Source: Persicobacter psychrovividus
GTDB lineage: Bacteria > Bacteroidota > Bacteroidia > Cytophagales > Cyclobacteriaceae
DNA length: 64,000 nucleotides
Direction: 5' to 3'
NCBI RefSeq assembly: GCF_036492425.1
Contig: NZ_AP025292.1
Coordinates: forward strand, 992,001-1,056,000
A program made the translations under genes and the position numbers. Position 1 is the first letter of the stretch; every line of letters begins with the position of its first letter. Below the pieces are notes generated by a model. It ran no database searches. It saw only the letters and a list, made by a program, of their open reading frames with translations, and was not told the DNA's origin. Shown piece by piece: positions 17,716 to 25,913 of the stretch.

Positions 17716-19446
17716 ATGGAACAACAAATTATTGAAAAAGCGCAATCATGGTTGAACATGAAAATTGACGCTGACTCTAAAGCGAGCATCGAGCAAATGT
17801 TGAATGCCGAAGACAATACCGAACTGGTAGATTCTTTCTACAAAGATTTGGAATTCGGTACGGGCGGTATGCGAGGAATTATGGGTGTCGGTTCGAACCG
17901 TATGAACCAATACACCATCGGTAAGGCTACACAGGGCTTGTCGAATTATCTATTGAAAACATATCCTGGCGAGCAGATCAGTGCTGCGGTGGCTTACGAT
18001 CCACGCAACAACAGCCGTTTCTTTGCTGAAATTACAGCAGCGGTATTCTCAGCCAATGGTATCAAGGTATATTTGTTCAGCGAATTGCGTGCAACTCCTG
18101 AACTATCGTTTGCAATCCGCCATTTGGGTTGTAAATCTGGGGTCGTGATCACCGCATCGCATAACCCGAAAGAATACAATGGCTTTAAGGCTTATTGGAA
18201 TGACGGTTGCCAGGTAACGGCGCCGCACGACAAAAATATTGTGGCAGAGGTGAATGCCATTGCTTCTATTGATGAAGTGAAATTCGAGAAAAATGCCGAC
18301 TTGATCGAGCCGATTCTTGAAGAGGTGGATGATGCTTTCTTGAAGGAAATTAAAGCGCGTTTGCTTTCTCCTGAGGCCATCAAAAACCAAAAAGACATGA
18401 AGATTGTCTTTACGGGAATTCACGGAACAGGAAACACCCTGACGCCGCGATTGCTTTCAGAAATGGGCTTTGAGAATGTGCATGTGGTACAGGAACAGGC
18501 CGTGATCGATGGTAACTTCCCTACGGTAGTATATCCAAACCCAGAAGAAGCAGAGGCTTTGTCGATGGCATTGGCTAAAGCCAAGGAACTGGATGCGGAA
18601 GTATTGATGGGGACAGACCCTGACGCCGACCGTGTGGGTATTGCTGTGAAAAATCACAAAGGTGAATGGCAGTTGCTGAACGGTAACCAGACGGGTGCCA
18701 TGTTGCTGGCTTACGTTTTGCGTCGCTGGAAAGAGCTGGGTAAAATTACGGGCAAAGAATTTACCTGTTCGACCGTGGTAACGACTGGCTTGTTGGAGAA
18801 AATGTCCAAAGCGGCAGGAGTGGAGTACTTCAATGTATTGACTGGTTTTAAATTTATCGGCGAGAAAATCAAAGAACTCGAAGGTCAGAAGACGTTCATT
18901 GGCGGCGGTGAGGAATCTTACGGTTACCTGTTCGGAGATTATGTGCGTGATAAAGATGCCATTCAGGCTTGTGCGATGGTGGCGGAAGCTATTGCGTGGA
19001 TCAAGGATCAGGGGCTGACTGTTTTTGATTTCTTGATGGAAGTGTATGAAGAGCATGGTCTGTATTTGGAAAACCTGATCTCTCTGACCAAAAAAGGGAA
19101 AGCAGGGGCGGATGAAATTCAGGCGATGATGGCCGCTTACCGTGAGAATCCTCCGATGGAAATCAACGGATCGAAATTGGTGAAACTGATCGACTATCAG
19201 GCGTCTACCGTGAAAGATGTTGCGACGGGAGAAGAAACAAGCATCGACTTGCCAAAATCTAACGTACTACAATTCTTCACAGAAGACGGATCAAAAATCT
19301 CTGCCCGTCCATCAGGTACAGAGCCAAAAATCAAGTTCTATTTCTCTGTTAATACACCTTTGGCATCAAAAGATGCTTTCGATGCTACTTACGCTTCCCT
19401 TGAAGCACGTATCGAGGCGATTAAAAAGAGCATGGAGTTGGTGTAA
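17716..19446 (+). CDS. Phosphoglucomutase/phosphomannomutase
   Basis: 576 residues, alpha-D-phosphohexomutase family. Active-site TASHNPKEYNG with Ser148, Mg-binding GTDPDADRVG, sugar-specificity GGGEESYG and phosphate-binding RPSGTEPKIKFY. It interconverts hexose 1- and 6-phosphates, giving precursors for nucleotide sugars such as GDP-mannose used by gmd/fcl further along. Whether glucose or mannose is preferred is not readable. Confidence 0.93.
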   Translation: MEQQIIEKAQSWLNMKIDADSKASIEQMLNAEDNTELVDSFYKDLEFGTGGMRGIMGVGSNRMNQYTIGKATQGLSNYLLKTYPGEQISAAVAYDPRNNSRFFAEITAAVFSANGIKVYLFSELRATPELSFAIRHLGCKSGVVITASHNPKEYNGFKAYWNDGCQVTAPHDKNIVAEVNAIASIDEVKFEKNADLIEPILEEVDDAFLKEIKARLLSPEAIKNQKDMKIVFTGIHGTGNTLTPRLLSEMGFENVHVVQEQAVIDGNFPTVVYPNPEEAEALSMALAKAKELDAEVLMGTDPDADRVGIAVKNHKGEWQLLNGNQTGAMLLAYVLRRWKELGKITGKEFTCSTVVTTGLLEKMSKAAGVEYFNVLTGFKFIGEKIKELEGQKTFIGGGEESYGYLFGDYVRDKDAIQACAMVAEAIAWIKDQGLTVFDFLMEVYEEHGLYLENLISLTKKGKAGADEIQAMMAAYRENPPMEINGSKLVKLIDYQASTVKDVATGEETSIDLPKSNVLQFFTEDGSKISARPSGTEPKIKFYFSVNTPLASKDAFDATYASLEARIEAIKKSMELV

Positions 19447-20134
19447 TTGGTGTAAGGGAAATCAACCCGCAGATTACACATATTGTCACAGATTTTGAAA
19501 TTCAGGTATCGGGTGCTGGTACGCACCCTGAATTTCAATTTATACCACCAAATAAAATGAGGTTTTGGTAGGGTCAGACCGATGTGTCTGACCTAAACAT
19601 TATTTTCCAGGATATTTTCGGGCGAACACGTGGGCTCGCCCGCACCAAACAGTACAAAATTTTGTAAGGTAGCACCAAGTTACGGTTGTATGATGACCCT
19701 TGATAGCCAAACATAAAATGAAGCCTGTTGCGGATTTTACCGTGATGGGCTTTTTTTGTTTTATGTCATTTGTGAATGTAGGGGGCTGTTGCATAACCAT
19801 AAATTGATTTTGCCCCACGAAATTTTATTTGTCACTGTATGGGCTGACCTGTGTGTCTGCCCGAATCATCATAAATTTTGTGTGGTTTGGATACACACAT
19901 AGGTGCATCCGTACAGCTCACGAAATAATCTTTTGTGCTAAATTCATAGAACTGAGTTGTGCAACGTCCGTACCGTCAGGTACAAAAATATTCGATAGCC
20001 TATTGCTGTAATCCTTAAATAACGCCCTCAATTTTTATGAGAACCCTTTAAGACAATAATAGAAGTGATCTCAGATTTTCGATGGGCGATATCCGATTTG
20101 CGAAACAAAAAAATCATATGATCATTAGGGAAGT
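19447..20134. other. Intergenic region with hairpins and element A
   Basis: Holds a long inverted repeat at 19497-19536 (GAAATTCAGG/CCTGAATTTC with an inner GGGTGC/GCACCC) without a T-run, a GGTCAGACC/TGTCTGACC palindrome near 19574, a GGGCGAAC/GCTCGCCC inverted pair near 19619, and element A at 19783. The hairpin at 19497 may terminate the mutase transcript. No gene seen. Confidence 0.6.
19783..19964. mobile_element. Element A copy 3, uninterrupted
   Basis: GGGGCTGTTGCATAACC start. The right end (GAGTTGTGCAAC) runs into the REP-like sequence GTCCGTACCGTCAGG, so the last bases are chimeric. It shows the empty target site for element B (single GGTGCATCCG). Confidence 0.75.
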
Positions 20135-20740
20135 TTATTGTCCCCCCAGCATCCCCATCAAACAACAAAGTTCCGTGGCAATCCTCAGGTTGTATTCCGA
20201 ATAGATGCGATCCTCCTCCATGGTGCCATCCACCTGGCGGATATCAGGAAAGATCAGCGAAAGCGTTTGTTGGGCGCCTGCAATTTCCGGATAATTGTCT
20301 TTAGCGGCCTGAGAGGTGACCACCGCAAAGAAGTCCGTTTTCGGATTGGCATAATCGTCCAGCAATTTGGAGAATACAGCCACGGGCGCATCACCCTCAT
20401 GGTAAAACGCCTGATAACGGGCATTCTCCTGATAATCGAGGCGATTCACAAAAAGACCGGCGCGGTTTAACGCATTGATGGTGTTGTTGTGAATAGATTC
20501 TTCCTTCATGCCACCAGAATATATTTTCAGTTGCTTCAGCCCAAAATGCATCGCCCAGCATTTTGCCCAGATTTGTGCAAAGATACCACTGCGGGAATTG
20601 TGGGTGTCTACAAATAACAATTTGGTTTCCTCCGTTAAGGCAGGACGAAGCGCCTCGGCGATCAGCTGGATTTCACCTTTTCTTTCTTGATCTATATTGG
20701 CTACCTGTGCCAGGCATTGTTCTTTGAATTTTTGGATCAT
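20135..20740 (-). CDS. Low-molecular-weight phosphatase/arsenate reductase-like, catalytic residues lost
   Basis: 201 residues. The N-terminal LLFVDTHNSRSGIFAQIWAK segment aligns with the P-loop of LMW protein-tyrosine phosphatases and ArsC-type reductases (C-X5-R). Here the nucleophile Cys is Asp and the P-loop Arg position is Ser. The codon GAC was read directly from the minus strand. The rest (IYSGG, later DPR/QVDG region) keeps the fold pattern. It is probably not a phosphatase; a binding role or loss of function is inference. Monocistronic, flanked by intergenic DNA. Confidence 0.65.
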   Translation of the reverse strand: MIQKFKEQCLAQVANIDQERKGEIQLIAEALRPALTEETKLLFVDTHNSRSGIFAQIWAKCWAMHFGLKQLKIYSGGMKEESIHNNTINALNRAGLFVNRLDYQENARYQAFYHEGDAPVAVFSKLLDDYANPKTDFFAVVTSQAAKDNYPEIAGAQQTLSLIFPDIRQVDGTMEEDRIYSEYNLRIATELCCLMGMLGGQ

Positions 20741-21219
20741 AACGGTTCATTTTTATAGCGCGGTGTTTACTCCTCCGCTGTTAGCTTTCAGACATTTTAC
20801 AAGCCCAAAAAGTTTAGCGGGTCATCAACTCAGTCTTTCTGATAATAAAAGACTGACCATCAAGCATTCCTAAATCTAAGCGGATTCCCGCTTTTTTGCT
20901 ACCTCTTAAACAATTTTATTATGAACTACTTTAATAAATGACATCGCCTAAACAATAGATTAAAAATAAATTAATGCCGCCTTGTATTTTGTTTTTGTAG
21001 GATTAAGAATTATCATTGTATAATTATAGATTCACTATAATAAATAAGCTAATAATACAATTAGGTGTTGCTTATTCCCAATAATAATGCGATAAACATT
21101 ACTTTTCAGGGAAAAGGTTGTTACACCTGCCGATTTTTAAATACTAATCCTTACATCATCTTCAATCTATGAGGCAGATCAATACTAAAAATAGCATTCT
21201 AACGAAAATTGATATTCGC
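20741..21219. other. Intergenic gap upstream of the T9SS protein
   Basis: AT-rich with no gene and no repeat family seen. Presumably holds the promoters of the two divergent genes, but no clear TAnnTTTG with a -33 partner was found. Confidence 0.4.
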
Positions 21220-24200
21220 ATGAGGAAATTAATACTTTTGTTGTTGGTAGGCGTGTTGCTGCCGAGTGTGGGATGGGCGCAGGTAACATGGGTTGGCCCC
21301 TTGTATGGTGATTGGGCTGTTGGTAGTAATTGGTCTACAGGGAATGTGCCTGATCAAGATGATGATGTTCAAGTTAATTCGGGAGGATTCCCTATCGTCT
21401 ATTCCACACCAGCGGTCTGTAATTCTCTTACAATTAAAGGAGGTGGTTATTTCGCAGTAGGGGATAAATATGATTCGTTATTAGCTGGGAAGTTGACTAT
21501 AGTTAATGATCTTATTGTTGAAAATTCAAGAGGGGTGGTCGGGACATTTTATATCGAGTACCCGCAGAGTGAATTGGTGGTAGGGAGGGATTTGTTGGTT
21601 TCTGGAACTATTACTATCGATCCACAAACTAATATTAACTTTAATGGCGACGGTCAGACTGTCTCTGTATTGCCAAATTCTTTACCTTATCAAAATCTTA
21701 TTTTATCTGGCGGCTCTAAAACTTTACCTTTTTCATTAGAAATAAAAGGAGACTTCATTAGCACAGCATCATCAGTAATCGCTCCAGTAAATGCGACTGA
21801 TACTTGTACGGTTATATTTAGTGGTACAGCTGTTCAGCAAGCAGCTTCAATTAATTATCGAAATATTAATATTACGCATAGTAATGGTATTGACTTTAAT
21901 GGAGAGGATGTTACGATTCAAGGTAATATTGATGGTACTTCTACAATTAATAATGCAGGGGTATTGACCTTTGATGCAAGTGTACCTATAAAGCAGGATT
22001 TAGGTTCGATGACCTTTACCAATATCGGAGAAATGATAATGGATAATGGAGAAAAATTGTATAAAAGCCCGCTGAACGTGTCAAAGTTAACGATTACTGA
22101 TGATGCAATCTTGATAACGACACCATCGGTTACCGCTCCAATAATTGTAAATGCTGGAACATTTGATACAGATGGTATTACTGCAACTACAAGTTTTACC
22201 AATGCAGCTACAGGAACAGTTGATGTTACGACTTTTACGGTAGGTGCTTTGTCAAGCGCAAATGATTTTATTTGTGATGGTACCTTTACTTCAACTGGTG
22301 CAGTAACGGTAACAGGGGGCGAGTTTTCAGCCATAACTATGAATGCATCAAATAATGTGCAGATTTCTGGAGTTGATGGAAGTAGTAGTATCACGACCTT
22401 GAATATGAAAGGCTCGGGTACTCCCCAGTTAGGGGTGACTGGTTTTAATCTTGGTGATGTTAATTTTACTGAAACATCCACAACCACGATTGATCCAGCT
22501 ACAACAGTTGGTGGGGATGTGGTGATAGAAGCAAATGCTACTTTGTCATCAAATGCAAAACTTACGGTTCAAGGGAGTCTTACAAATCATGGGTCTTTGC
22601 AACCAGGTGCTGAATTGGAAGTTCAAGGGGGTTTAATAAATAACGGCTCTTTTACTCCAGGAGGGAAGGTAGATGCTAAGGGGAGTTGGGAAAATAATGG
22701 TACTTTTACGCATAATAATCAGACGGTGTGTTTTTCTCGAACTTCTGGTGTTCAGAACCTTGAAGGAACCAATTCATTTTATGATTTAGAGTTTAGCGGT
22801 TTGGGTCAAAAAACAATAGCAAATGCGGCAGACGTAAATGTGTTTCATGAGTTAAAATTTAGTGGTTCAGATGTGGTTGCCTTAACGACGGGAAATAGCC
22901 TTACCCTAAAAGCATCCAGTGGTAATCAAGCTTTTATTGCAGAAACCACTAATGCTCCAAGTATTGTCGGAGATGTTAATGTTGAAATGTATTATCCTTT
23001 TACCTCAAAGGGGTATGTACATATTGCAGTTCCTGTTGCGAACATGCCATTGAGCTATTGGAATGGACAGAATGGATTCCAGGTTTATGTTGGTACAGGG
23101 AATCCAAGTGTGTTTACCTATGATGAAAGTCAAAGTCCTTCAGGATGGGTAGGTATCACAAGTGTAAATGATGTTATGTCACCAGGTCATGGTGTAAACA
23201 CCTATCTTTATCAGTCTTTTATCTCTGGTAGCAAGGTTTTAACTTCTCAAGGAGATCTAAGCTTTGGAAATGTGTCTGTTCCATTAACTTATACACCTGC
23301 TGCACAGAAGGGATTTAATTTAATGTCTAATCCATACGTATGCCCATTGGATGTAGGGGCTGTTATTGATGGGTTTACAGGAGGAGTGTTGCAAGGAAAT
23401 GCTATTCAGATTTTAAGTAAAACTTCAGGTAATTATGAGGTCTTTACAGATGGTGATAGTATTGGGGTTGCACAATCTTTTATGGCTCAGGTAACTGCTA
23501 ATTTCACCTACAACTTTACGGAGTCTATGAAGTCTAATGGGGTCTATATTTCTCCGAGAAGAGAAGTGGTAGATGATAAGTATAAATTGACGCTTTCCCT
23601 TCTTGGGGATGATCAAGTGGATGATAAAGCTTATTTATACTTGTCTGATTCTGATCTTTCGCGTTATTCTTTAGATAAGATTGAAGGTCAAGGGAATAGT
23701 GTTGAGTTCGTTTCACCATTAAGAAACCGAGTGATTGAAGTCAGTAACTTGCCACACCAAGAGGATACTTTAATGTTTCCATTAGTAACTCAATACAAAA
23801 GGCGATTGAGCGGTGTGCAAGAGTTTAAGTTAGACGGTACTGAGGATTTAATTACCTTGGGCTTTGTTGTACAACTTTATGATGCTCATGAGGATAAATA
23901 CATTGGTGTTGAAGATTTGAAAAGCGGTTACTCTTATAATGTTGATACAGATAGTGAACGAAGTGCAAATCGATTCTCATTGGTTGTTCTAAGAGAAAAA
24001 GAAGTGTTGAGTTCGGATAACAAGAGAGTTTGGTTTTCTCCAAACCCTGTACATTCAGGAGGTGCTTTAAGGTTTTTGGATCCATTGAATCTTGGGGAGT
24101 GTAAAGTCATTGTTTGGAATCAACAAGGACAAGTTGTAGATGAGTTTTATTCATTGAATCAACAAATAATTAAAAGGGCTTGGTTAAATACTCCAGGTAT

Positions 24201-24261
24201 TTATATATTGAGATTGGTAACACCTGATGGGGTTTATTCTGAAAAAATAATTGTTAATTAG
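21220..24261 (+). CDS. Large T9SS-exported surface protein
   Basis: About 1013 residues from ATG 21220. That start gives a textbook signal peptide (MRKLILLLLVGVLLPSVGWA-Q); the upstream ATG at 21169 would add 17 polar residues. The N-terminal region has TWVGPLYGDWAVGSNWSTG-like sequence, then long Thr/Asn/Val-rich beta repeats (SLTNHGSLQPGAEL, GLINNGSFTPGGKV) suggesting a beta-helix or stalk. The last ~75 residues (FSPNPVHSGGALRF... GIYILRLVTPDGVYSEKIIVN) are a type A T9SS sorting domain. Predicted to be exported and anchored or released at the cell surface. Ligand unknown. It directly abuts the next gene. Confidence 0.88.
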   Translation: MRKLILLLLVGVLLPSVGWAQVTWVGPLYGDWAVGSNWSTGNVPDQDDDVQVNSGGFPIVYSTPAVCNSLTIKGGGYFAVGDKYDSLLAGKLTIVNDLIVENSRGVVGTFYIEYPQSELVVGRDLLVSGTITIDPQTNINFNGDGQTVSVLPNSLPYQNLILSGGSKTLPFSLEIKGDFISTASSVIAPVNATDTCTVIFSGTAVQQAASINYRNINITHSNGIDFNGEDVTIQGNIDGTSTINNAGVLTFDASVPIKQDLGSMTFTNIGEMIMDNGEKLYKSPLNVSKLTITDDAILITTPSVTAPIIVNAGTFDTDGITATTSFTNAATGTVDVTTFTVGALSSANDFICDGTFTSTGAVTVTGGEFSAITMNASNNVQISGVDGSSSITTLNMKGSGTPQLGVTGFNLGDVNFTETSTTTIDPATTVGGDVVIEANATLSSNAKLTVQGSLTNHGSLQPGAELEVQGGLINNGSFTPGGKVDAKGSWENNGTFTHNNQTVCFSRTSGVQNLEGTNSFYDLEFSGLGQKTIANAADVNVFHELKFSGSDVVALTTGNSLTLKASSGNQAFIAETTNAPSIVGDVNVEMYYPFTSKGYVHIAVPVANMPLSYWNGQNGFQVYVGTGNPSVFTYDESQSPSGWVGITSVNDVMSPGHGVNTYLYQSFISGSKVLTSQGDLSFGNVSVPLTYTPAAQKGFNLMSNPYVCPLDVGAVIDGFTGGVLQGNAIQILSKTSGNYEVFTDGDSIGVAQSFMAQVTANFTYNFTESMKSNGVYISPRREVVDDKYKLTLSLLGDDQVDDKAYLYLSDSDLSRYSLDKIEGQGNSVEFVSPLRNRVIEVSNLPHQEDTLMFPLVTQYKRRLSGVQEFKLDGTEDLITLGFVVQLYDAHEDKYIGVEDLKSGYSYNVDTDSERSANRFSLVVLREKEVLSSDNKRVWFSPNPVHSGGALRFLDPLNLGECKVIVWNQQGQVVDEFYSLNQQIIKRAWLNTPGIYILRLVTPDGVYSEKIIVN

Positions 24262-24450
24262 ATGAGACTTATTTTTATATTTTTATTTTTATTTGGGTTA
24301 AGTTTTACGGGCTTTTGCCAAGAAGGCAACCCAGATCCACCAGGTAACGAAATTCCCATAGACGGCGGAATTTCCCTGCTCGCGCTTGGCGCTGGAGCAT
24401 TGGGAGCCTACAAGCTGAAAAAGAAAAAAGCCGAAGAAGAAATAGATTAA
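24262..24450 (+). CDS. 62-residue protein with PIDGG C-terminal sorting signal
   Basis: Starts on the base after the upstream stop codon. Three parts are visible: a signal peptide (MRLIFIFLFLFGLSFTGFCQ), a short Pro/Asn linker with IPIDGG at about 32-37, a TM-like stretch ISLLALGAGALGAY, and a basic tail KLKKKK then acidic. The motif-TM-basic layout is that of PEP-CTERM-type exosortase signals; the PID form is known from Bacteroidota. There is essentially no mature domain between the signals. An exosortase gene lies at 52915. Substrate status is inference. Confidence 0.75.
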   Translation: MRLIFIFLFLFGLSFTGFCQEGNPDPPGNEIPIDGGISLLALGAGALGAYKLKKKKAEEEID

Positions 24451-24458
24451 TGATAATG

Positions 24459-24485
24459 AAAGCCTCCAGGATTGGGGGCTTTTTT
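24459..24485 (+). terminator. Terminator after the PIDGG protein
   Basis: AAAGCCTCC pairs with GGGGGCTTT (one G-T) across a short loop, then six T. It closes the two-gene unit 21220-24450. Confidence 0.8.
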
Positions 24486-24977
24486 GTGTGTGAGGCTATC
24501 ACGAGAGGGACTCTCGCGATAGGTGGGCTGTGTTGTTGGGGGATTTGTGCGGACGTTGCGTGCAACATCCGTACCGATAGGTGAAACATATCATCCCTTT
24601 TTGTTAGGTGTTTGGCTGTTATGACAGTGCTTGACGTGTGGTGTTGAGCGAGCCGTGAGACGTAATGAATTACGCCTTTACAGGAGGCCAATTAGTAATA
24701 GGGGAAAGTAATCTGTGTAACCTGTGAACAAATATATTCACCAATTTTCTCGTCTATCATGCAGACGTTAAGAATAACGTCTCTACATGATGCCGTTGAT
24801 CGATAAAAAAAATCTGTGGAAATCGGTGTCGTCTGTGGGGCGCTCCCATTACAGCAACTTTTGTAGGGGGCAGAATAGTGATTTAAAATTTATTTTTTGT
24901 AGTTTTAAGGCAAATCCAATTTATAGAACCATAGCGGTCGGATTTTCATTTATATTATTTTATCAATTACTTTTTTA
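24486..24977. other. Intergenic gap with short repeats, upstream of the polysaccharide locus
   Basis: Holds a degenerate REP palindrome (24549-24575), an ATCTGTG-type repeat near 24710-24730, a GACGTTAAGAATAACGTC palindrome near 24767, and AT-rich DNA before the Wza-like gene. A 63-codon frame at 24787 has no recognisable features and is not called. Confidence 0.5.
24549..24575. repeat. Dispersed palindrome (REP-like), degenerate copy
   Basis: GCGGACGTTGCGTGCAACAT then CCGTACC. Two changes from the perfect palindrome, with the same CCGTACC right flank as array units. Confidence 0.7.
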
Positions 24978-25907
24978 ATGCGTCAATCTTTGGCTATGCT
25001 GAAACCAGTCTTGTTATTGGTTTTATTTTGCTCGATGTTTTCATCCTGCATCACGCGCAAGAAAATCACTTATTTACAGGATGCTGAAGGGCGGAAAGGG
25101 CTTCCTACTGATGAGGTTATTCGCTCTTTTGATCGGACGTCCTATGATTTTAAGCTCAAGGGGGGCGACCTGATTTCCATAAAAATAGGCTCCCTGACCT
25201 CAACGGAGTACGATTTCATCAATCAGTATGCAGTGCAAATGGGGAGTTTCATGTATTTGAGTCGGCAGACCATGCAAAATAATTCCGCAGGAGGGCAAAC
25301 TGGTATGCGCCAGCAGCAGATGATGAATCAGATGGGCGGACAGATGGTTGGTGATGATGGCAAGCCTATTGCGCAGGGGGATCCTCAGGCGACAGGCTTT
25401 CTGCTGAATGATGCCGGGGAGGTTAATCTGCCCAAGATTGGCCTGATCAATCTTGAAGGGCAAACACTGGCCGAAGCCGAAGATATTATTGAAGAGAAAT
25501 TGAAAGGGCTTTTTGAAGCTCCACAGGTGCGGGTACAGATCCTTAATTTCAGATTCACCGTTCTGGGTGAGGTTGATCACCAGGGGGTATACACCACTTA
25601 TAAAGATAAAACCACCCTTTTTGAAGCCGTTGCAATGGCAGGTACGCCAGGTGAGTTCTCGGATCGTTCGGAATTGAAGATCGTCAGGGAGCATGGCGGA
25701 CAGACAGAAGTGGCCTATGTAAATTTGCTTTCTGAGGATTTTCTGAAATCTCCCTACTACTATATTCAGCCCAATGATGTGATCGTTGTGCCGCCAATGG
25801 GTGCGCGCTCGTTCCGTAAATATGGTATTCAGGATGCCTTGACGACGGTGACTTTCCTGACCTCTATTGTTTCACTGATCGCTCTGATCCGCACAATCCA
25901 AGAATAA
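24978..25907 (+). CDS. Wza-like polysaccharide export lipoprotein
   Basis: 309 residues. Lipoprotein signal with lipobox FSSC (Cys24), the Poly_export domain with KGGDLISIKIG, an insertion rich in Gln/Met (about 98-130), then GEVNLPKIGLINLEGQTLAEAE and an SLBB-type domain with FTVLGEVDHQGVY. A C-terminal TM near 290-305. It forms the outer-membrane export channel. It is followed 6 nt later by its kinase partner. The C-terminal TM helix is usual for Bacteroidota members. Confidence 0.9.
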   Translation: MRQSLAMLKPVLLLVLFCSMFSSCITRKKITYLQDAEGRKGLPTDEVIRSFDRTSYDFKLKGGDLISIKIGSLTSTEYDFINQYAVQMGSFMYLSRQTMQNNSAGGQTGMRQQQMMNQMGGQMVGDDGKPIAQGDPQATGFLLNDAGEVNLPKIGLINLEGQTLAEAEDIIEEKLKGLFEAPQVRVQILNFRFTVLGEVDHQGVYTTYKDKTTLFEAVAMAGTPGEFSDRSELKIVREHGGQTEVAYVNLLSEDFLKSPYYYIQPNDVIVVPPMGARSFRKYGIQDALTTVTFLTSIVSLIALIRTIQE

Positions 25908-25913
25908 GCTGGT

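Noticed and set aside
21918-22487. 189-codon minus-strand frame
   Set aside because: Antisense to the repetitive beta region of the T9SS protein; low-complexity composition explains the open frame.
24787-24978. 63-codon frame before the Wza-like gene
   Set aside because: No family features; it includes repeat-derived sequence and ends at the next start.
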